Assembly (NCBI RefSeq): GCF_008364685.1
Contig: NZ_VTTL01000003.1
Span: 1-64,000 of the forward strand
Direction of reading: 5' to 3'
DNA: 64,000 nucleotides
Source of the DNA: Xanthobacter oligotrophicus
Lineage (GTDB): Bacteria; Pseudomonadota; Alphaproteobacteria; Rhizobiales; Xanthobacteraceae
This document shows, in pieces, positions 8,956 to 18,071 of the stretch. Each line of letters begins with the position of its first letter. Within the stretch, counting starts at the first letter, position 1. A model generated the notes under the pieces. That model saw only the letters and a program-made list of their open reading frames with translations, did not search any database and was not told the origin of the DNA. The position numbers were made by a program, and so were the translations under genes.

Positions 8956-9073
8956 CCGCCGTCATGGCCGGGCTTGTCCCGGCCATCCACGCCGAGCCGC
9001 TGGAGCATTGCTCGACAAGCCGTACCCGGCCGGACCGCGTGGATGCCCGGCACAAGGCCGGGCATGACGGCGG
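8956..9073. repeat. Palindromic intergenic repeat, copy 1 (no inserted module)
   Basis: A 118-bp element between sdaA and glyA with imperfect 36-nt inverted ends (8956-8991 and 9038-9073), each beginning CCGCCGTCATG(C/G)CCGG. Each arm is itself a small hairpin (for example gccgggcttgtcccggc). The middle is unrelated sequence. It belongs to the REP/BIME-like mosaics common in rhizobial genomes. Two further copies lie at 10509-10685 and 16082-16255. Confidence 0.85.
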
Positions 9074-9155
9074 GGATAAGACGGGGCATCCCGACAAGCA
9101 CCGCCCGCTTCGCCACCCCAAGAACACCCTATCCCTTCCAGAAGGACCAACGCCC

Positions 9156-10430
9156 ATGACCCTTCACGTTCCCCCCAGCCACGCCGCCGACCCCGCCGTG
9201 TTCGACGCCATCCGCGCCGAGCTGAAGCGCCAGCAGGACCAGATCGAGCTGATCGCCTCGGAGAACATCGTGTCCGAGGCGGTGCTCGCCGCGCAGGGCT
9301 CGGTGCTCACCAACAAGTATGCCGAGGGCCTGCCGGGCAAGCGCTATTACGGCGGCTGCGAGCATGTGGACGTGGTGGAGGAGATCGCCATCGATCGTGC
9401 GAAGCAGCTGTTCGGCGCCGGCTTCGCCAATGTGCAGCCGCACTCGGGCGCGCAGGCCAATGCGGCAGTGCTGATGGCCCTGCTCCAGCCCGGCGATACC
9501 CTGCTCGGCATGTCGCTGGCGGCCGGCGGCCATCTCACCCATGGCGCGCCGCCGACCCTGTCGGGCAAGTGGTTCAAGGCCATCGGCTATGGCGTCACCC
9601 GCGACACCGCCCTCATCGACTATGACGAGGTGGAGCGCCTCGCTCATGAGCATAAGCCCAAGCTCATCATCGCCGGCGGCTCGTCCTATCCGCGCATCAT
9701 CGATTTCGCCCGCTTCCGCGCCATCGCCGATGCGGTGGGCGCGCATCTCATGGTGGATGCGGCGCATTATGCCGGGCTCATCGTGGCGGGGGCCTATCCC
9801 TCCCCCTTCCCCCATGCCCATGTGGTGACCACCACCACCCACAAGACCCTGCGCGGCCCGCGCGGCGGGATGATCCTCACCAATGACGAGGCGCTGGCGA
9901 AGAAGCTGAATTCGGCTGTGTTCCCGGGCCTGCAGGGCGGCCCGCTGATGCATGTGATCGCCGCCAAGGCGGTGGCCTTCGGCGAGGCCCTCACCGACGA
10001 TTTCCGCACCTATGCGCTCAAGGTGGTCTCCAACGCCCGCGCGCTCGCCGGCCGGCTTTCGGCGCGGGGCGCGGCCATCGTCTCGGGAGGCACCGACAGC
10101 CACATGGTGCTGGTGGACCTGCGGCCCTTCGGCGTCACCGGCAAGGCGGCCGAAGCGGCGCTGGAGCGGGCCGGCCTCACCTGCAACAAGAACGGCATCC
10201 CGTTCGACCCCGAGAAGCCGTTCGTGACCTCTGGCATTCGCCTCGGCACCCCGGCGGGCACCACGCGCGGCTTCGGCATCGCCGAGTTCGAAGAGGTGGG
10301 CGACCTGATCGCCGACGTGCTCACCGGCCTTGCCGCCAACGGCGCCGAGGCCAACGGCAAGGCCGAGGTGGCAACGCGCGCCAAGGTGGCCGAGCTGTGC
10401 GCCCACTTCCCGCTCTATGCGGGGGTGTGA
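9156..10430 (+). CDS. glyA: Serine hydroxymethyltransferase (catabolic paralogue)
   Basis: A 424-residue PLP enzyme interconverting serine and glycine with (methylene)tetrahydrofolate. Recognisable are [15 protein letters not shown], the substrate loop [14 protein letters not shown], and the PLP lysine K230 in [14 protein letters not shown]. The Asp-x-x-His motif reads VDAAHYAGL rather than the usual VDMAHVAGL, and the segment [12 protein letters not shown] also departs from the biosynthetic type. With its place between sdaA and soxBDAG this suggests a dedicated catabolic copy that runs toward serine. The start follows AGAAGGA. A role on alpha-methylserine cannot be excluded. Confidence 0.94.
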   Translation: MTLHVPPSHAADPAVFDAIRAELKRQQDQIELIASENIVSEAVLAAQGSVLTNKYAEGLPGKRYYGGCEHVDVVEEIAIDRAKQLFGAGFANVQPHSGAQANAAVLMALLQPGDTLLGMSLAAGGHLTHGAPPTLSGKWFKAIGYGVTRDTALIDYDEVERLAHEHKPKLIIAGGSSYPRIIDFARFRAIADAVGAHLMVDAAHYAGLIVAGAYPSPFPHAHVVTTTTHKTLRGPRGGMILTNDEALAKKLNSAVFPGLQGGPLMHVIAAKAVAFGEALTDDFRTYALKVVSNARALAGRLSARGAAIVSGGTDSHMVLVDLRPFGVTGKAAEAALERAGLTCNKNGIPFDPEKPFVTSGIRLGTPAGTTRGFGIAEFEEVGDLIADVLTGLAANGAEANGKAEVATRAKVAELCAHFPLYAGV

Positions 10431-10825
10431 GGGGATGTGAGGGACCTCGTGTCCCGGCCGACTGAAGCGTGAGCGGAAGGAGAGCCGGAGCACCCCCGCC
10501 CCATTGAACCGCCGTCATGCCCGGCCTTGTGCCGGGCATCCACGCGGCACGGCCGGGCGCTCAATGACGAACGGCGCGCAAACGGCTCGGCGTGGATGGC
10601 CGGACCCCGCATGTTTGCGGGTTCCGTTCGTAAAAGCGGAAGTCGGCAACAGCCGACTTCCGGGACGAGCCCGGCCATGACGGGTGGTTGAGGTGTTCGC
10701 CGTGAGCCTCGGCCCCAGCCGCCATCCTACCCCCCGTCGCATCCATTCCAGAATCCGGTCGCATTTCGACGAGAACGCCGCCCCGGCCAGGCGCATCCTG
10801 AATGCAGAACAAGGACGTGAGGCCC
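10431..10825. other. 395-bp glyA-soxB gap holding repeat copy 2
   Basis: Most of this gap is the palindromic element at 10509-10685. The remaining 140 bases before soxB look like ordinary leader sequence with AAGGA at 10811-10815. I see no gene. An ATG at 10802 in the soxB frame has no good ribosome-binding site. Confidence 0.6.
10509..10685. repeat. Palindromic intergenic repeat, copy 2 (with nested module)
   Basis: The left end (10509-10544) is nearly identical to the terminal arms of copy 1. The right arm, CGTGGATGGCCGG...GGGACGAGCCCGGCCATGACGG, is split by a module of about 58 bp (near 10604-10661). The module contains a GGAAGTCGGC-aaca-GCCGACTTCC hairpin and a CCCGCA-tgtt-TGCGGG hairpin. 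The same module, inverted, splits the left arm of copy 3. Confidence 0.85.
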
Positions 10826-12079
10826 ATGCGCCGCTTTTCCATTTCCTCGCTGCTTACCGAAGCCCTCAACGGCCACCAGGGCTGGGAGCGCCAGTGGCGC
10901 AACCCCACCCCCAAGGCCGCCTATGACGCCATCATCATCGGCGGCGGCGGCCATGGCCTGGGCGCCGCCTATTATCTCGCCAAGGAGCACGGCCTCACCA
11001 ACATCGCGGTGCTGGAAAAGGGCTGGATCGGCGGCGGCAATGCCGGGCGCAACACCACCATCATCCGCTCCAATTATCTGTATGACGAAAGCGCCGCTTT
11101 GTTCGAGCACGCGGTGAAGCTGTGGGAAGGCCTGTCCCAGGAGCTGAACTACAACGTCATGTTCTCCCAGCGCGGCGTGCTGATGCTGGCGCACAATGTG
11201 CACGACGTGCAGAGCTTCAAGCGCCACGTCTATTCCAACCGCCTCAACGGCATCGACAACGAGTGGATGACGCCGGAACAGGCCAAGGAATTCTGCCCGC
11301 CGCTGAACATCTCGCCCGATATCCGCTATCCGGTGATGGGCGCGGCGCTGCAGCGGCGCGGCGGCACGGCGCGCCATGACGCGGTGGTGTGGGGCTATGC
11401 CCGCGGCGCCGATGCGCTGGGCGTGGACATCATCCAGAATTGCGAGGTCACCGCCATCACCCGCGGCCCGGATGGCGCGGTGACGGGCGTGGAAACCTCG
11501 CGCGGTACAATAAAGACCAAGAAGATCGGCGTCTCCGTGGCCGGCCACACCTCCATGGTGATGGGCATGGCCGGGGTGCGCATGCCGCTGGAGAGCTTCC
11601 CGCTGCAGGCGCTGGTGTCGGAGCCGGTGAAGCCGTGCTTTCCCTGCGTGCTCATGTCCAACGCCGTGCACGCCTACATCTCCCAGTCCGACAAGGGCGA
11701 ACTGGTGATCGGCGCGGGCACGGACCAATATGTGTCCTACAGCCAGCAGGGCGGCCTGCACATCACCACCCACACGCTGGACGCCATCTGCGAGCTGTTC
11801 CCGCAGTTCACCCGCATGAAGATGCTGCGCTCCTGGGGCGGCATCGTGGACGTGACGCCGGACCGCTCGCCCATCGTCGGCAAGACGCCGGTGAAGGGGC
11901 TCTATGTGAACTGCGGCTGGGGCACCGGCGGCTTCAAGGCGACGCCGGGCTCGGCCCATGTGTTCGCCCACACCATCGCCCGCGACGAGCCCCACCCCAT
12001 CAACGCCCCCTTCACCCTCGACCGCTTCCGCACCGGCCGCCTCATCGACGAGGCAGCGGCGGCGGCCGTTGCCCACTAG
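10826..12079 (+). CDS. soxB: Heterotetrameric sarcosine oxidase, beta subunit
   Basis: A 417-residue catalytic subunit that oxidises sarcosine at its FAD. The dinucleotide-binding motif is [24 protein letters not shown] (about 33-56), followed by [27 protein letters not shown]. The histidine of [14 protein letters not shown] is the family's covalent FMN attachment site at the alpha-beta interface. I chose MRRFSISS at 10826 rather than the ATG at 10802 because it matches the family start (M-x-RYS) and has AAGGA at 10811-10815. Product glycine and the one-carbon unit feed GlyA upstream. Confidence 0.96.
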   Translation: MRRFSISSLLTEALNGHQGWERQWRNPTPKAAYDAIIIGGGGHGLGAAYYLAKEHGLTNIAVLEKGWIGGGNAGRNTTIIRSNYLYDESAALFEHAVKLWEGLSQELNYNVMFSQRGVLMLAHNVHDVQSFKRHVYSNRLNGIDNEWMTPEQAKEFCPPLNISPDIRYPVMGAALQRRGGTARHDAVVWGYARGADALGVDIIQNCEVTAITRGPDGAVTGVETSRGTIKTKKIGVSVAGHTSMVMGMAGVRMPLESFPLQALVSEPVKPCFPCVLMSNAVHAYISQSDKGELVIGAGTDQYVSYSQQGGLHITTHTLDAICELFPQFTRMKMLRSWGGIVDVTPDRSPIVGKTPVKGLYVNCGWGTGGFKATPGSAHVFAHTIARDEPHPINAPFTLDRFRTGRLIDEAAAAAVAH

Positions 12080-12099
12080 GGCGCTTGCTGCGCCCTAGT
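12075..12099 (+). promoter_or_regulatory. Intercistronic hairpin at the soxB stop
   Basis: ACTAGGGCGC (12075-12084) pairs perfectly with GCGCCCTAGT (12090-12099) around a five-base loop, and gtttgtcctt follows. The stem includes the soxB stop codon. It looks like a weak terminator or mRNA-stabilising element that could make soxB more abundant than soxDAG. Sequence after it (near 12120-12160) resembles a common rhizobial intergenic motif of the ACCGGTGCCCACTT type. Confidence 0.65.
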
Positions 12100-12175
12100 T
12101 GTTTGTCCTTGCCGCGTTTTCTTCACGCAAAACCGGTGCCCACTTTCGCTGAAAACGCTCCGGAGGATCTGCACC

Positions 12176-12469
12176 ATGCTCCTCGTCCCCTGCCCCTATT
12201 GCGGACTGCGCCCCGAGGTGGAATTCCACTGCGGCGGCGAGGCCCATATCGCCCGCCCGGCCGACCCCAGCGCCCTCGATGACGCCCAGTGGGCCGAATA
12301 TCTCTTCGTGCGCACCAGCAACAAGGGCGTGCACGCCGAGCGCTGGCTGCATTCCCACGGCTGCGGCCGCTGGTTCAACGCCTTGCGCAACACCGTGAGC
12401 GACAGCTTCCTCGCGAGCTACGAGATGGGCCAGCCGCGCCCTGCCCTTCCCGCCGAAGGAGGCAAGTGA
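12176..12469 (+). CDS. soxD: Heterotetrameric sarcosine oxidase, delta subunit
   Basis: A 97-residue zinc-binding subunit with a structural role in the sarcosine oxidase complex. The zinc ligands of characterised SoxD are all present at the expected positions: C6 and C9 in CPYCG, then H59 and C63 in LHSHGCGRWFN. The start is supported by GGAGGA at 12162-12167. The gene ends one base before the soxA start, so the two are likely coupled. Confidence 0.95.
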   Translation: MLLVPCPYCGLRPEVEFHCGGEAHIARPADPSALDDAQWAEYLFVRTSNKGVHAERWLHSHGCGRWFNALRNTVSDSFLASYEMGQPRPALPAEGGK

Positions 12470-12470
12470 G

Positions 12471-15400
12471 ATGGCCCAATCCAATCGCCTCCCCACCGGC
12501 GGCCGCGTGGACCGCGCGAAGCCCCTCGCCTTCACCTTCAATGGCAAGACCGTGCAAGGCTTTGCCGGCGACACGGTGGCCTCGGCGCTGCTCGCCAACG
12601 GCATTCGGCTGGTGGGCCGCTCGTTCAAGTATCACCGCCCGCGCGGCATCCTCACCCACGGCTCCGACGAGCCCAATGCGCTGCTGAAGGTGGATCGCGG
12701 CCCCGGTCGCGCCGACCCCAACAACCGCGCCACGGTGATCGAGGCGGTGGGCGGCCTGAAGCTGTCCTCGCAGAACCACTGGCCCTCGCTGGAGCACGAT
12801 ATCGGCGCGGTGAACGACCGCCTGTCGCCTGTGCTGGTGGCGGGCTTCTACTACAAGACCTTCATGTGGCCGCGCTCGTTCTGGGACAAGCTCTACGAGC
12901 CAAAGATCCGCGCCGCCGCCGGCCTCGGCGTGGCCCCCGACGTGGCCGATGCCGACCGCTACGTGCACCGCAACGCCCATTGCGACGTGCTGGTGGTGGG
13001 CGCGGGACCGGCCGGTCTTGCCGCCGCTCTCGCCGCCTCCGAGGCGGGCAAGCGCGTGATCCTCGCCGACGAGCAGGCGGAGATGGGCGGCAGCCTTCTG
13101 GCGGAGCGCACCGCCACCATCGACGGCGTGTCCGCCGCGCAATGGGTGGCGCAGGCGCTGGCGACGCTGGCGGGCCGCGCCAACGTAACCCTGCTGCCGC
13201 GCACCACCGCCTTCGGCTACTACAACCACAACCATGTGGTGCTCACCGAGCGCGTCACCGACCATCTGGAAAAACCCGACCCCAAGCTGCCGCGCGAGCG
13301 GCTGTGGCAGGTGCGGCCGGCCGAGGTGGTGATCGCCACCGGCGCCCACGAACGCCCGCTCTCCTTCGCCGACAACGACCGCCCCGGCATCATGCTGGCG
13401 GAGAGCGTGCGCACCTACATCAACCGCTACGGCGTGGCGCCGGGCCGGCGCATCGTGTTCGCCACCAACGGCGCCTCGGCCTATGCCGCGGCGGCGGACG
13501 CCAAGGCCGCCGGCCTCGACGTGACCATCGTGGATACGCGGCCCCTGAGCGCCATCGGGCCGGAGAAGGCGCTGGCCGCGGGCATCGAGATCCTCGCCGG
13601 CCACACCGTGGTGGGCTCCACCGGCGGCAAGGGGCTCACCGGCCTCATCGTGGCGCCGGTGAACGCCGGCAAGGTCGGCGCCCGCCGCACCCTGCCGTGC
13701 GATTGCGCCGGCGTCTGCGGCGGCTGGACGCCGTCCGTGCATCTCTATTCCCAGTCGCGCGGCAAGCTGGTGTTCCGCGACGATATCGACGCCTTCGTGC
13801 CCGGCACATCGGTGCAGAAGGAGCGGTCCGCCGGCGCCTGCAAGGGCACCTACGACCTCGGCGCCATCCTCGCCGAAGGCTGGGCCGCCGGCAGCACCGC
13901 CGCAGGAGCGAGCGGCTCCCGCCTTTTCGCCGCCGCTCCCGCCACCCCCACGGGCTTTGCCCCGGCGCGGGTGCTGCCCACCGACGACGACCCGAAGAAG
14001 GTGCGCGCCTTCCTCGACTTCCAGAACGACGTGACGGCCAAGGACATCCGCCTTGCCGTGCGCGAGGGCTTCGAGAGCGTGGAGCATGTGAAGCGCTACA
14101 CCACCAACGGCATGGCCAGCGACCAGGGCAAGACCTCCAACATGGCGGCGCTGGGCCTGCTGTCTGAGATCCTGGAAAAGCCCATTCCGCAGGTGGGCAC
14201 CACCACCTTCCGCCCGCCTTACACGCCGGTGACCTTCGGCGCCATCATCGGCTCGGCGCGGGGGCAGTTGTTCGACCCCATCCGCACCGCCCCGCTGCAT
14301 GAGTGGGCGGCCGAGCATGGCGCCAAGTTCGAGAACGTCTCGCTGTGGCGCCGCGCCTGGTATTTCCCCAAGGCGGGGGAGGACATGCACGCGGCGGTGG
14401 CGCGCGAATGCCGGGCAGTGCGCGAGGGCGTCGGCATCTTCGATGCCTCGACGCTCGGCAAGATCGAGGTGAAGGGGCCGGATGCGGCGGAATTCCTCAA
14501 CCGCATCTATCCCAATGCCTGGCTGAAGCTGGAACCCGGCAAGTGCCGCTATGGGCTGATGCTGAAGGAAGACGGCTTCATCTTCGACGACGGCGTGGTC
14601 GCGCGCCTCGCCACCGACCTGTTCCATGTGACCACCACCACCGGCGGCGCGCCGCGCGTGCTTGCCCACATGGAGGATTATCTCCAGACCGAGTGGCCGG
14701 ACCTCAACGTCTTTGCCACCTCCACCACCGAGGAGTGGGCGGTGATCGCCCTTCAGGGGCCCCGCGCCCGCGACGTGCTTCAGCCCTTCGTCACCGGCAT
14801 CGACCTCGCTCCGGAGGCCTTCCCCCACATGGCGGTGCGTGTCGGCGAAATCTGCGGCGTGCCGACCCGGCTCATGCGCGTGTCCTTCACCGGCGAGATG
14901 GGCTTTGAGATCAACGTGCCGGCGGACAACGCCCGCGCGGTGTGGGAAGCGCTGTTCGATTACGGCCAGCGCTTCGGCATCACCCCCTACGGCACGGAGG
15001 CCATGCACGTGCTGCGCGCCGAGCGCGGCTTCATCATCGTCGGCCAGGAGACCGACGGCACGGTGACGCCGGACGACCTCGGCCTCGGCGGCATGGTCTC
15101 CAAGCTCAAGCGCGACTTCGTGGGCAAGCGCTCGCTGGCGCGCCCGGACATGGTCCTTGCCGACCGCAAGCAGCTGGTGGGCCTCGCCTCGCTCGACGGC
15201 CGCACGGTGCTGGACGAGGGGGCGCAGATCGTCGCAGATCCAGCCCAGGCGCTGCCCATGACCATGCTGGGGCACGTCACCTCGTCCTATCTCAGCCCCA
15301 GCCTTGGCCATCCCATCGCGCTGGCGCTGGTTGCCGGCGGCCGGGCGCGCATGGGAGAGACCCTGCACGTCACCACCCCCACCGGCTTCACCGCGGTGAA

Positions 15401-15479
15401 GGTGACCGCACCGGTGTTCGTCGATCCCGAAGGCAAAAGGGTGAACGGCGTCCAGACGGAAGGAGCGCTCCATGCTTGA
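12471..15479 (+). CDS. soxA: Heterotetrameric sarcosine oxidase, alpha subunit
   Basis: A 1002-residue subunit with three parts. A ferredoxin-like domain (about 10-100, KTVQGFAGDTVASALLANG) lacks iron-sulfur cysteines, as is normal for SoxA. An NAD-binding pyridine-disulfide-like fold follows (VLVVGAGPAGLAAALAASEAG near 171-190). From about 600 to the end is a GCV_T aminomethyltransferase domain that binds tetrahydrofolate and captures the one-carbon unit as methylene-THF. The cysteine-rich LPCDCAGVCGGWTP segment is typical of the family. It begins one base after soxD and overlaps soxG by eight bases. Its methylene-THF is the co-substrate GlyA needs to make serine. Confidence 0.96.
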   Translation: MAQSNRLPTGGRVDRAKPLAFTFNGKTVQGFAGDTVASALLANGIRLVGRSFKYHRPRGILTHGSDEPNALLKVDRGPGRADPNNRATVIEAVGGLKLSSQNHWPSLEHDIGAVNDRLSPVLVAGFYYKTFMWPRSFWDKLYEPKIRAAAGLGVAPDVADADRYVHRNAHCDVLVVGAGPAGLAAALAASEAGKRVILADEQAEMGGSLLAERTATIDGVSAAQWVAQALATLAGRANVTLLPRTTAFGYYNHNHVVLTERVTDHLEKPDPKLPRERLWQVRPAEVVIATGAHERPLSFADNDRPGIMLAESVRTYINRYGVAPGRRIVFATNGASAYAAAADAKAAGLDVTIVDTRPLSAIGPEKALAAGIEILAGHTVVGSTGGKGLTGLIVAPVNAGKVGARRTLPCDCAGVCGGWTPSVHLYSQSRGKLVFRDDIDAFVPGTSVQKERSAGACKGTYDLGAILAEGWAAGSTAAGASGSRLFAAAPATPTGFAPARVLPTDDDPKKVRAFLDFQNDVTAKDIRLAVREGFESVEHVKRYTTNGMASDQGKTSNMAALGLLSEILEKPIPQVGTTTFRPPYTPVTFGAIIGSARGQLFDPIRTAPLHEWAAEHGAKFENVSLWRRAWYFPKAGEDMHAAVARECRAVREGVGIFDASTLGKIEVKGPDAAEFLNRIYPNAWLKLEPGKCRYGLMLKEDGFIFDDGVVARLATDLFHVTTTTGGAPRVLAHMEDYLQTEWPDLNVFATSTTEEWAVIALQGPRARDVLQPFVTGIDLAPEAFPHMAVRVGEICGVPTRLMRVSFTGEMGFEINVPADNARAVWEALFDYGQRFGITPYGTEAMHVLRAERGFIIVGQETDGTVTPDDLGLGGMVSKLKRDFVGKRSLARPDMVLADRKQLVGLASLDGRTVLDEGAQIVADPAQALPMTMLGHVTSSYLSPSLGHPIALALVAGGRARMGETLHVTTPTGFTAVKVTAPVFVDPEGKRVNGVQTEGALHA

Positions 15480-16011
15480 TACCCCGACCCCGGCCCGCCG
15501 CACCCCCGTCCTGCCCGCAGGCACCGGCGGCATCGTCTCCCCCCTGCCCCCAGCCGACCGCTTCGTGCTGCGGCTGAGGGGCTTTTCGGGCACCGCCGGC
15601 GGCTTCGACCTCTCCGGCACCCTCAACACCGCGCGCGGCACCCCCGAGCGCTTCGCCGCCCGGCTCGGCCCCGACGAATGGCTGCTGGTGATGCCCGAGG
15701 GCGAAGGCGCTGCCGCCCAGGCGGCGCTGGAGGCCGAGCTTGCCGGCCGCTTCTTCTCGCTGGTGGCTGTGGGGCATCGCAACGTGGGCATCGCCGTCAC
15801 CGGCCCGAACGCGGCGGACGTGCTGAACGCCGGCATCGCGCTGGATCTGTCCGACGCCGCCTTCCCGCAAGGCTCCGCCACCCGCACGCTTCTCGGCAAG
15901 GCCGACGTGGTCGTGGTGCGGCTTGGGGATGGCTTCCGGGTGGAATGCTGGCGCTCGTTCGCGCCCTACGTGTTCGGCTTCCTCACCGAGGTGGCGCAGG
16001 AATTCGCCTGA
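15472..16011 (+). CDS. soxG: Heterotetrameric sarcosine oxidase, gamma subunit
   Basis: A 179-residue GCV_T-like subunit that completes the alpha-beta-gamma-delta complex. Family features are RFVLRLRG near residue 28, the DEWLLVMPEG motif, and the C-terminal VECWRSFAPYVFGFLTEVAQEF. It overlaps soxA by eight bases, so translational coupling is likely, and it is the last gene before a strong terminator. The N-terminal 20 residues are variable in this family. Confidence 0.94.
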   Translation: MLDTPTPARRTPVLPAGTGGIVSPLPPADRFVLRLRGFSGTAGGFDLSGTLNTARGTPERFAARLGPDEWLLVMPEGEGAAAQAALEAELAGRFFSLVAVGHRNVGIAVTGPNAADVLNAGIALDLSDAAFPQGSATRTLLGKADVVVVRLGDGFRVECWRSFAPYVFGFLTEVAQEFA

Positions 16012-16031
16012 TCGCGGGGGTCGGGTGAAAG

Positions 16032-16069
16032 AAAAGCGCGGGACGGAGGCCATCCGTCCCGCGCTTTTT
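16032..16069 (+). terminator. Rho-independent terminator after soxG
   Basis: A perfect 16-bp stem (AAAAGCGCGGGACGGA at 16032-16047 with 16053-16068), a five-base loop and a run of five T residues. It ends the sda-gly-sox operon. Because the stem begins with four A residues, it could also stop transcripts arriving from the convergent minus-strand ABC operon. Confidence 0.93.
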
Positions 16070-16081
16070 GTTTGGGCTTCA

Positions 16082-16255
16082 CCGCCGTCATGCCTGGGCT
16101 CGTCCCGGAAGTCGGCTGTTGCCGACTTCAGCTTCTGAGAACGGAACCCGCAAACATGCGGGTTCCGGGCATCCACGCCGTGCCGCTGGCACTGGATTCC
16201 GAAAGGGGTTCCCGGCCGAACCGCGTGGATGCCCGGCACAAGGCCGGGCATGACG
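16082..16255. repeat. Palindromic intergenic repeat, copy 3 (with nested module)
   Basis: Ends match copies 1 and 2 (CCGCCGTCATGCC... and ...GGATGCCCGGCACAAGG ending near 16255). The left arm is interrupted after cgtcccgg by the two-hairpin module also present inverted in copy 2 (AAGTCGGCTGTTGCCGACTT and GGAACCCGCAAACATGCGGG), after which the arm resumes with gggcatccacg. It separates the convergent sox and ABC operons. Confidence 0.85.
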
Positions 16256-16326
16256 GTGATGGAGCGGCAACGGCGAGGGATCTGAGCGTGAAACGGCGGA
16301 CGCGCAGCGCAGCAGTCTTGCCCCCC

Positions 16327-17121
16327 TCACGCCACCTGGGTTGTCCCCGCCATGCTCCCGCGCAGGATGAGCAGGCCGCACAGGGCTGCCGTCACCACCA
16401 GCGTCAGGCCTGACACCGCCGCGATGGAGGGTTCCAGCTGATACGACAGGCTGGAGAAGATCTGGATGGGCGCGGTGGTCTGCCGGCTCGCCAGGAAGTA
16501 GGTGACGATGAATTCGTCGAACGAGGTGATGAAGGCGAACACCGCCCCCGCGATCACCCCCGGCCGGACCAGCGGCAGCACCACCCGCCACAGGGCCACC
16601 GGAAGCGAGGCGCCAAGGCTCATGGCGGCCTGCTCCAGCGAGCGATCCATGGCCTGAAGGCTCGCGCCCACGGTGACGATCACATAGGGCACGCACAAGA
16701 CCAGATGCGCCACCAGGAAGCCCGCGAGCGTATCGTCGAAGCGCAGGGGCAGGAACACCCGGTAGATGGCCATGCCCAGCACCACATGGGGCAGCACCAT
16801 GGGCGACACCAGGGCGGTGCGCATGGCCTTGCGCAGGCGCATGGGGCCCCGATCGAGCCCGATGGCCGCCGCCGTGCCGAGGATGACCGCAAGCGGCGTC
16901 ACCAGCACGGCGATGAGCATGCTGGTGGACAGCGCCCGCCGCCAGGTCTCGTCGCCGAAGATGAAGGCGTACCACCGAAGCCCGAAGTGCTTCGGCGGGA
17001 ACGACAAATAGTCCTCCGCCGTGAACGACTGCACCAGCAGGATGAGCTGGGGCAGGATGAGGAACACCATCACCGTCACGGCAATGGTGCCCACGAGGAG
17101 GCCGATCCGGTTTTCGCTCAT
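16327..17121 (-). CDS. ABC transporter permease (PotC-like), second importer
   Basis: A 264-residue inner-membrane permease with about six helices. The EAA-type loop that contacts the ATPase is MDRSLEQAAMSLGASLPVALWRVVLPLVRPGV (about 150-182). It belongs to the family of spermidine/putrescine and related importers. ATG at 17121 shares its A with the stop of the partner permease (TGATG), so the two are translated together. No ATPase gene follows, and this is the last gene of the operon. The substrate is unknown; context suggests a methylated amine or amino-acid derivative. Confidence 0.9.
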   Translation of the reverse strand: MSENRIGLLVGTIAVTVMVFLILPQLILLVQSFTAEDYLSFPPKHFGLRWYAFIFGDETWRRALSTSMLIAVLVTPLAVILGTAAAIGLDRGPMRLRKAMRTALVSPMVLPHVVLGMAIYRVFLPLRFDDTLAGFLVAHLVLCVPYVIVTVGASLQAMDRSLEQAAMSLGASLPVALWRVVLPLVRPGVIAGAVFAFITSFDEFIVTYFLASRQTTAPIQIFSSLSYQLEPSIAAVSGLTLVVTAALCGLLILRGSMAGTTQVA

Positions 17122-18044
17122 CACAGCTCCCCGCGCATGCGCTCGATGCGCCGCTCGGCGCGGCTGGATGCCACCATCACGATGGCGATGAAGGCGAGGA
17201 GCACGATGGCGAAGGCCGCCGCCCGGCTCCAGTCGAACTGGGTGCGCACCAAATCCGTCATCACCATGGGAAGCGTGGTGACGAAGCTGCCGCCCATGAT
17301 CACCGGGGTCAGGTACACCCCCATGGTGAGCACGAACACGAGGGTGGATCCCGCAATCACCCCCGGCAGGGAGAGCGGCACCGTCACCTTGCGAAACACG
17401 GTGAAGCGCGAGGCGCCAAGGCTCGACGCCGCCTGTTCCACGCTGGGGTCGATGGCGAGCAGCGAGGAGAACACCGGCAGCACCAGGAAGGCGAGGTAGA
17501 CATGGGTGACGCCCACCACCACGCCGAAGGTGTTGTAGAGCAGCGGCAGCGGCGCATCGATGAGGCCGGCCTGCCGCAGCAGCGTGTTCACCATGCCCTC
17601 GCGCCCCAGCACCAGGAGCCACGCCACGTTGCGCACGATGACCGAGGTGAGAAGCGGCGACACCACGATGGTGAGGGCCACCAGCCGCAGCACCGGCCCC
17701 GCCCGCCGCATGAACAATGCGAGCGGATAACCGAAGACGAGGCAGGTGAGCGTGACGAAGAACGCCAACCGCACCGTGCGCGCGAAGATGGAGAAGGTGA
17801 CGCCATCATTGAAGAAGGCGGTATAATTGGCGAGCGACAGCTGCGGCGCGCCGGAGGGATGCACGCTCTCGCCCACCAGCACGCCGAGCGGCATGAAGAA
17901 GACGAGGGCGTAAAGTCCCATGGCGGGGGCCAGAAGCCCCCACCATCCGAGCCGGCCGAAACCCTGGCGACCGAGGTTTTTCAATGACATCCGCTTGCCC
18001 CGAGGGTCCGCGAGGGAGGATGGAAGAGAGGCATCGCTCGCCAT
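17121..18044 (-). CDS. ABC transporter permease (PotB-like), second importer
   Basis: A 307-residue permease with about six helices and an EAA loop at VEQAASSLGASRFTVFRKVTVPLSLPGV (about 205-232). A cytoplasmic N-terminal tail of about 35 residues precedes the first helix. MSLKNLGRQG (17990) is an alternative shorter start. It is 27 bases after the binding-protein gene and overlaps the PotC-like gene by one base. Together they form the membrane channel of the second importer in this operon. Confidence 0.9.
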   Translation of the reverse strand: MASDASLPSSLADPRGKRMSLKNLGRQGFGRLGWWGLLAPAMGLYALVFFMPLGVLVGESVHPSGAPQLSLANYTAFFNDGVTFSIFARTVRLAFFVTLTCLVFGYPLALFMRRAGPVLRLVALTIVVSPLLTSVIVRNVAWLLVLGREGMVNTLLRQAGLIDAPLPLLYNTFGVVVGVTHVYLAFLVLPVFSSLLAIDPSVEQAASSLGASRFTVFRKVTVPLSLPGVIAGSTLVFVLTMGVYLTPVIMGGSFVTTLPMVMTDLVRTQFDWSRAAAFAIVLLAFIAIVMVASSRAERRIERMRGEL

Positions 18045-18071
18045 GACGAGGGCTCCGCGACCGGCTTTCGC

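Noticed and set aside
10415-10796. Small open frames within repeat copy 2
   Set aside because: They consist of translated palindromic repeat, recur in the other copies and have no ribosome-binding site.
7387-10825. Glycine riboswitch upstream of sdaA, glyA or soxB
   Set aside because: I saw no tandem aptamer-like conserved cores. The structured sequence in the gaps is explained by palindromic repeats.
12375-15899. Long open frame of about 1170 codons opposite soxA
   Set aside because: It is antisense to an unmistakable soxA-soxG pair and has composition typical of a GC-rich shadow frame.
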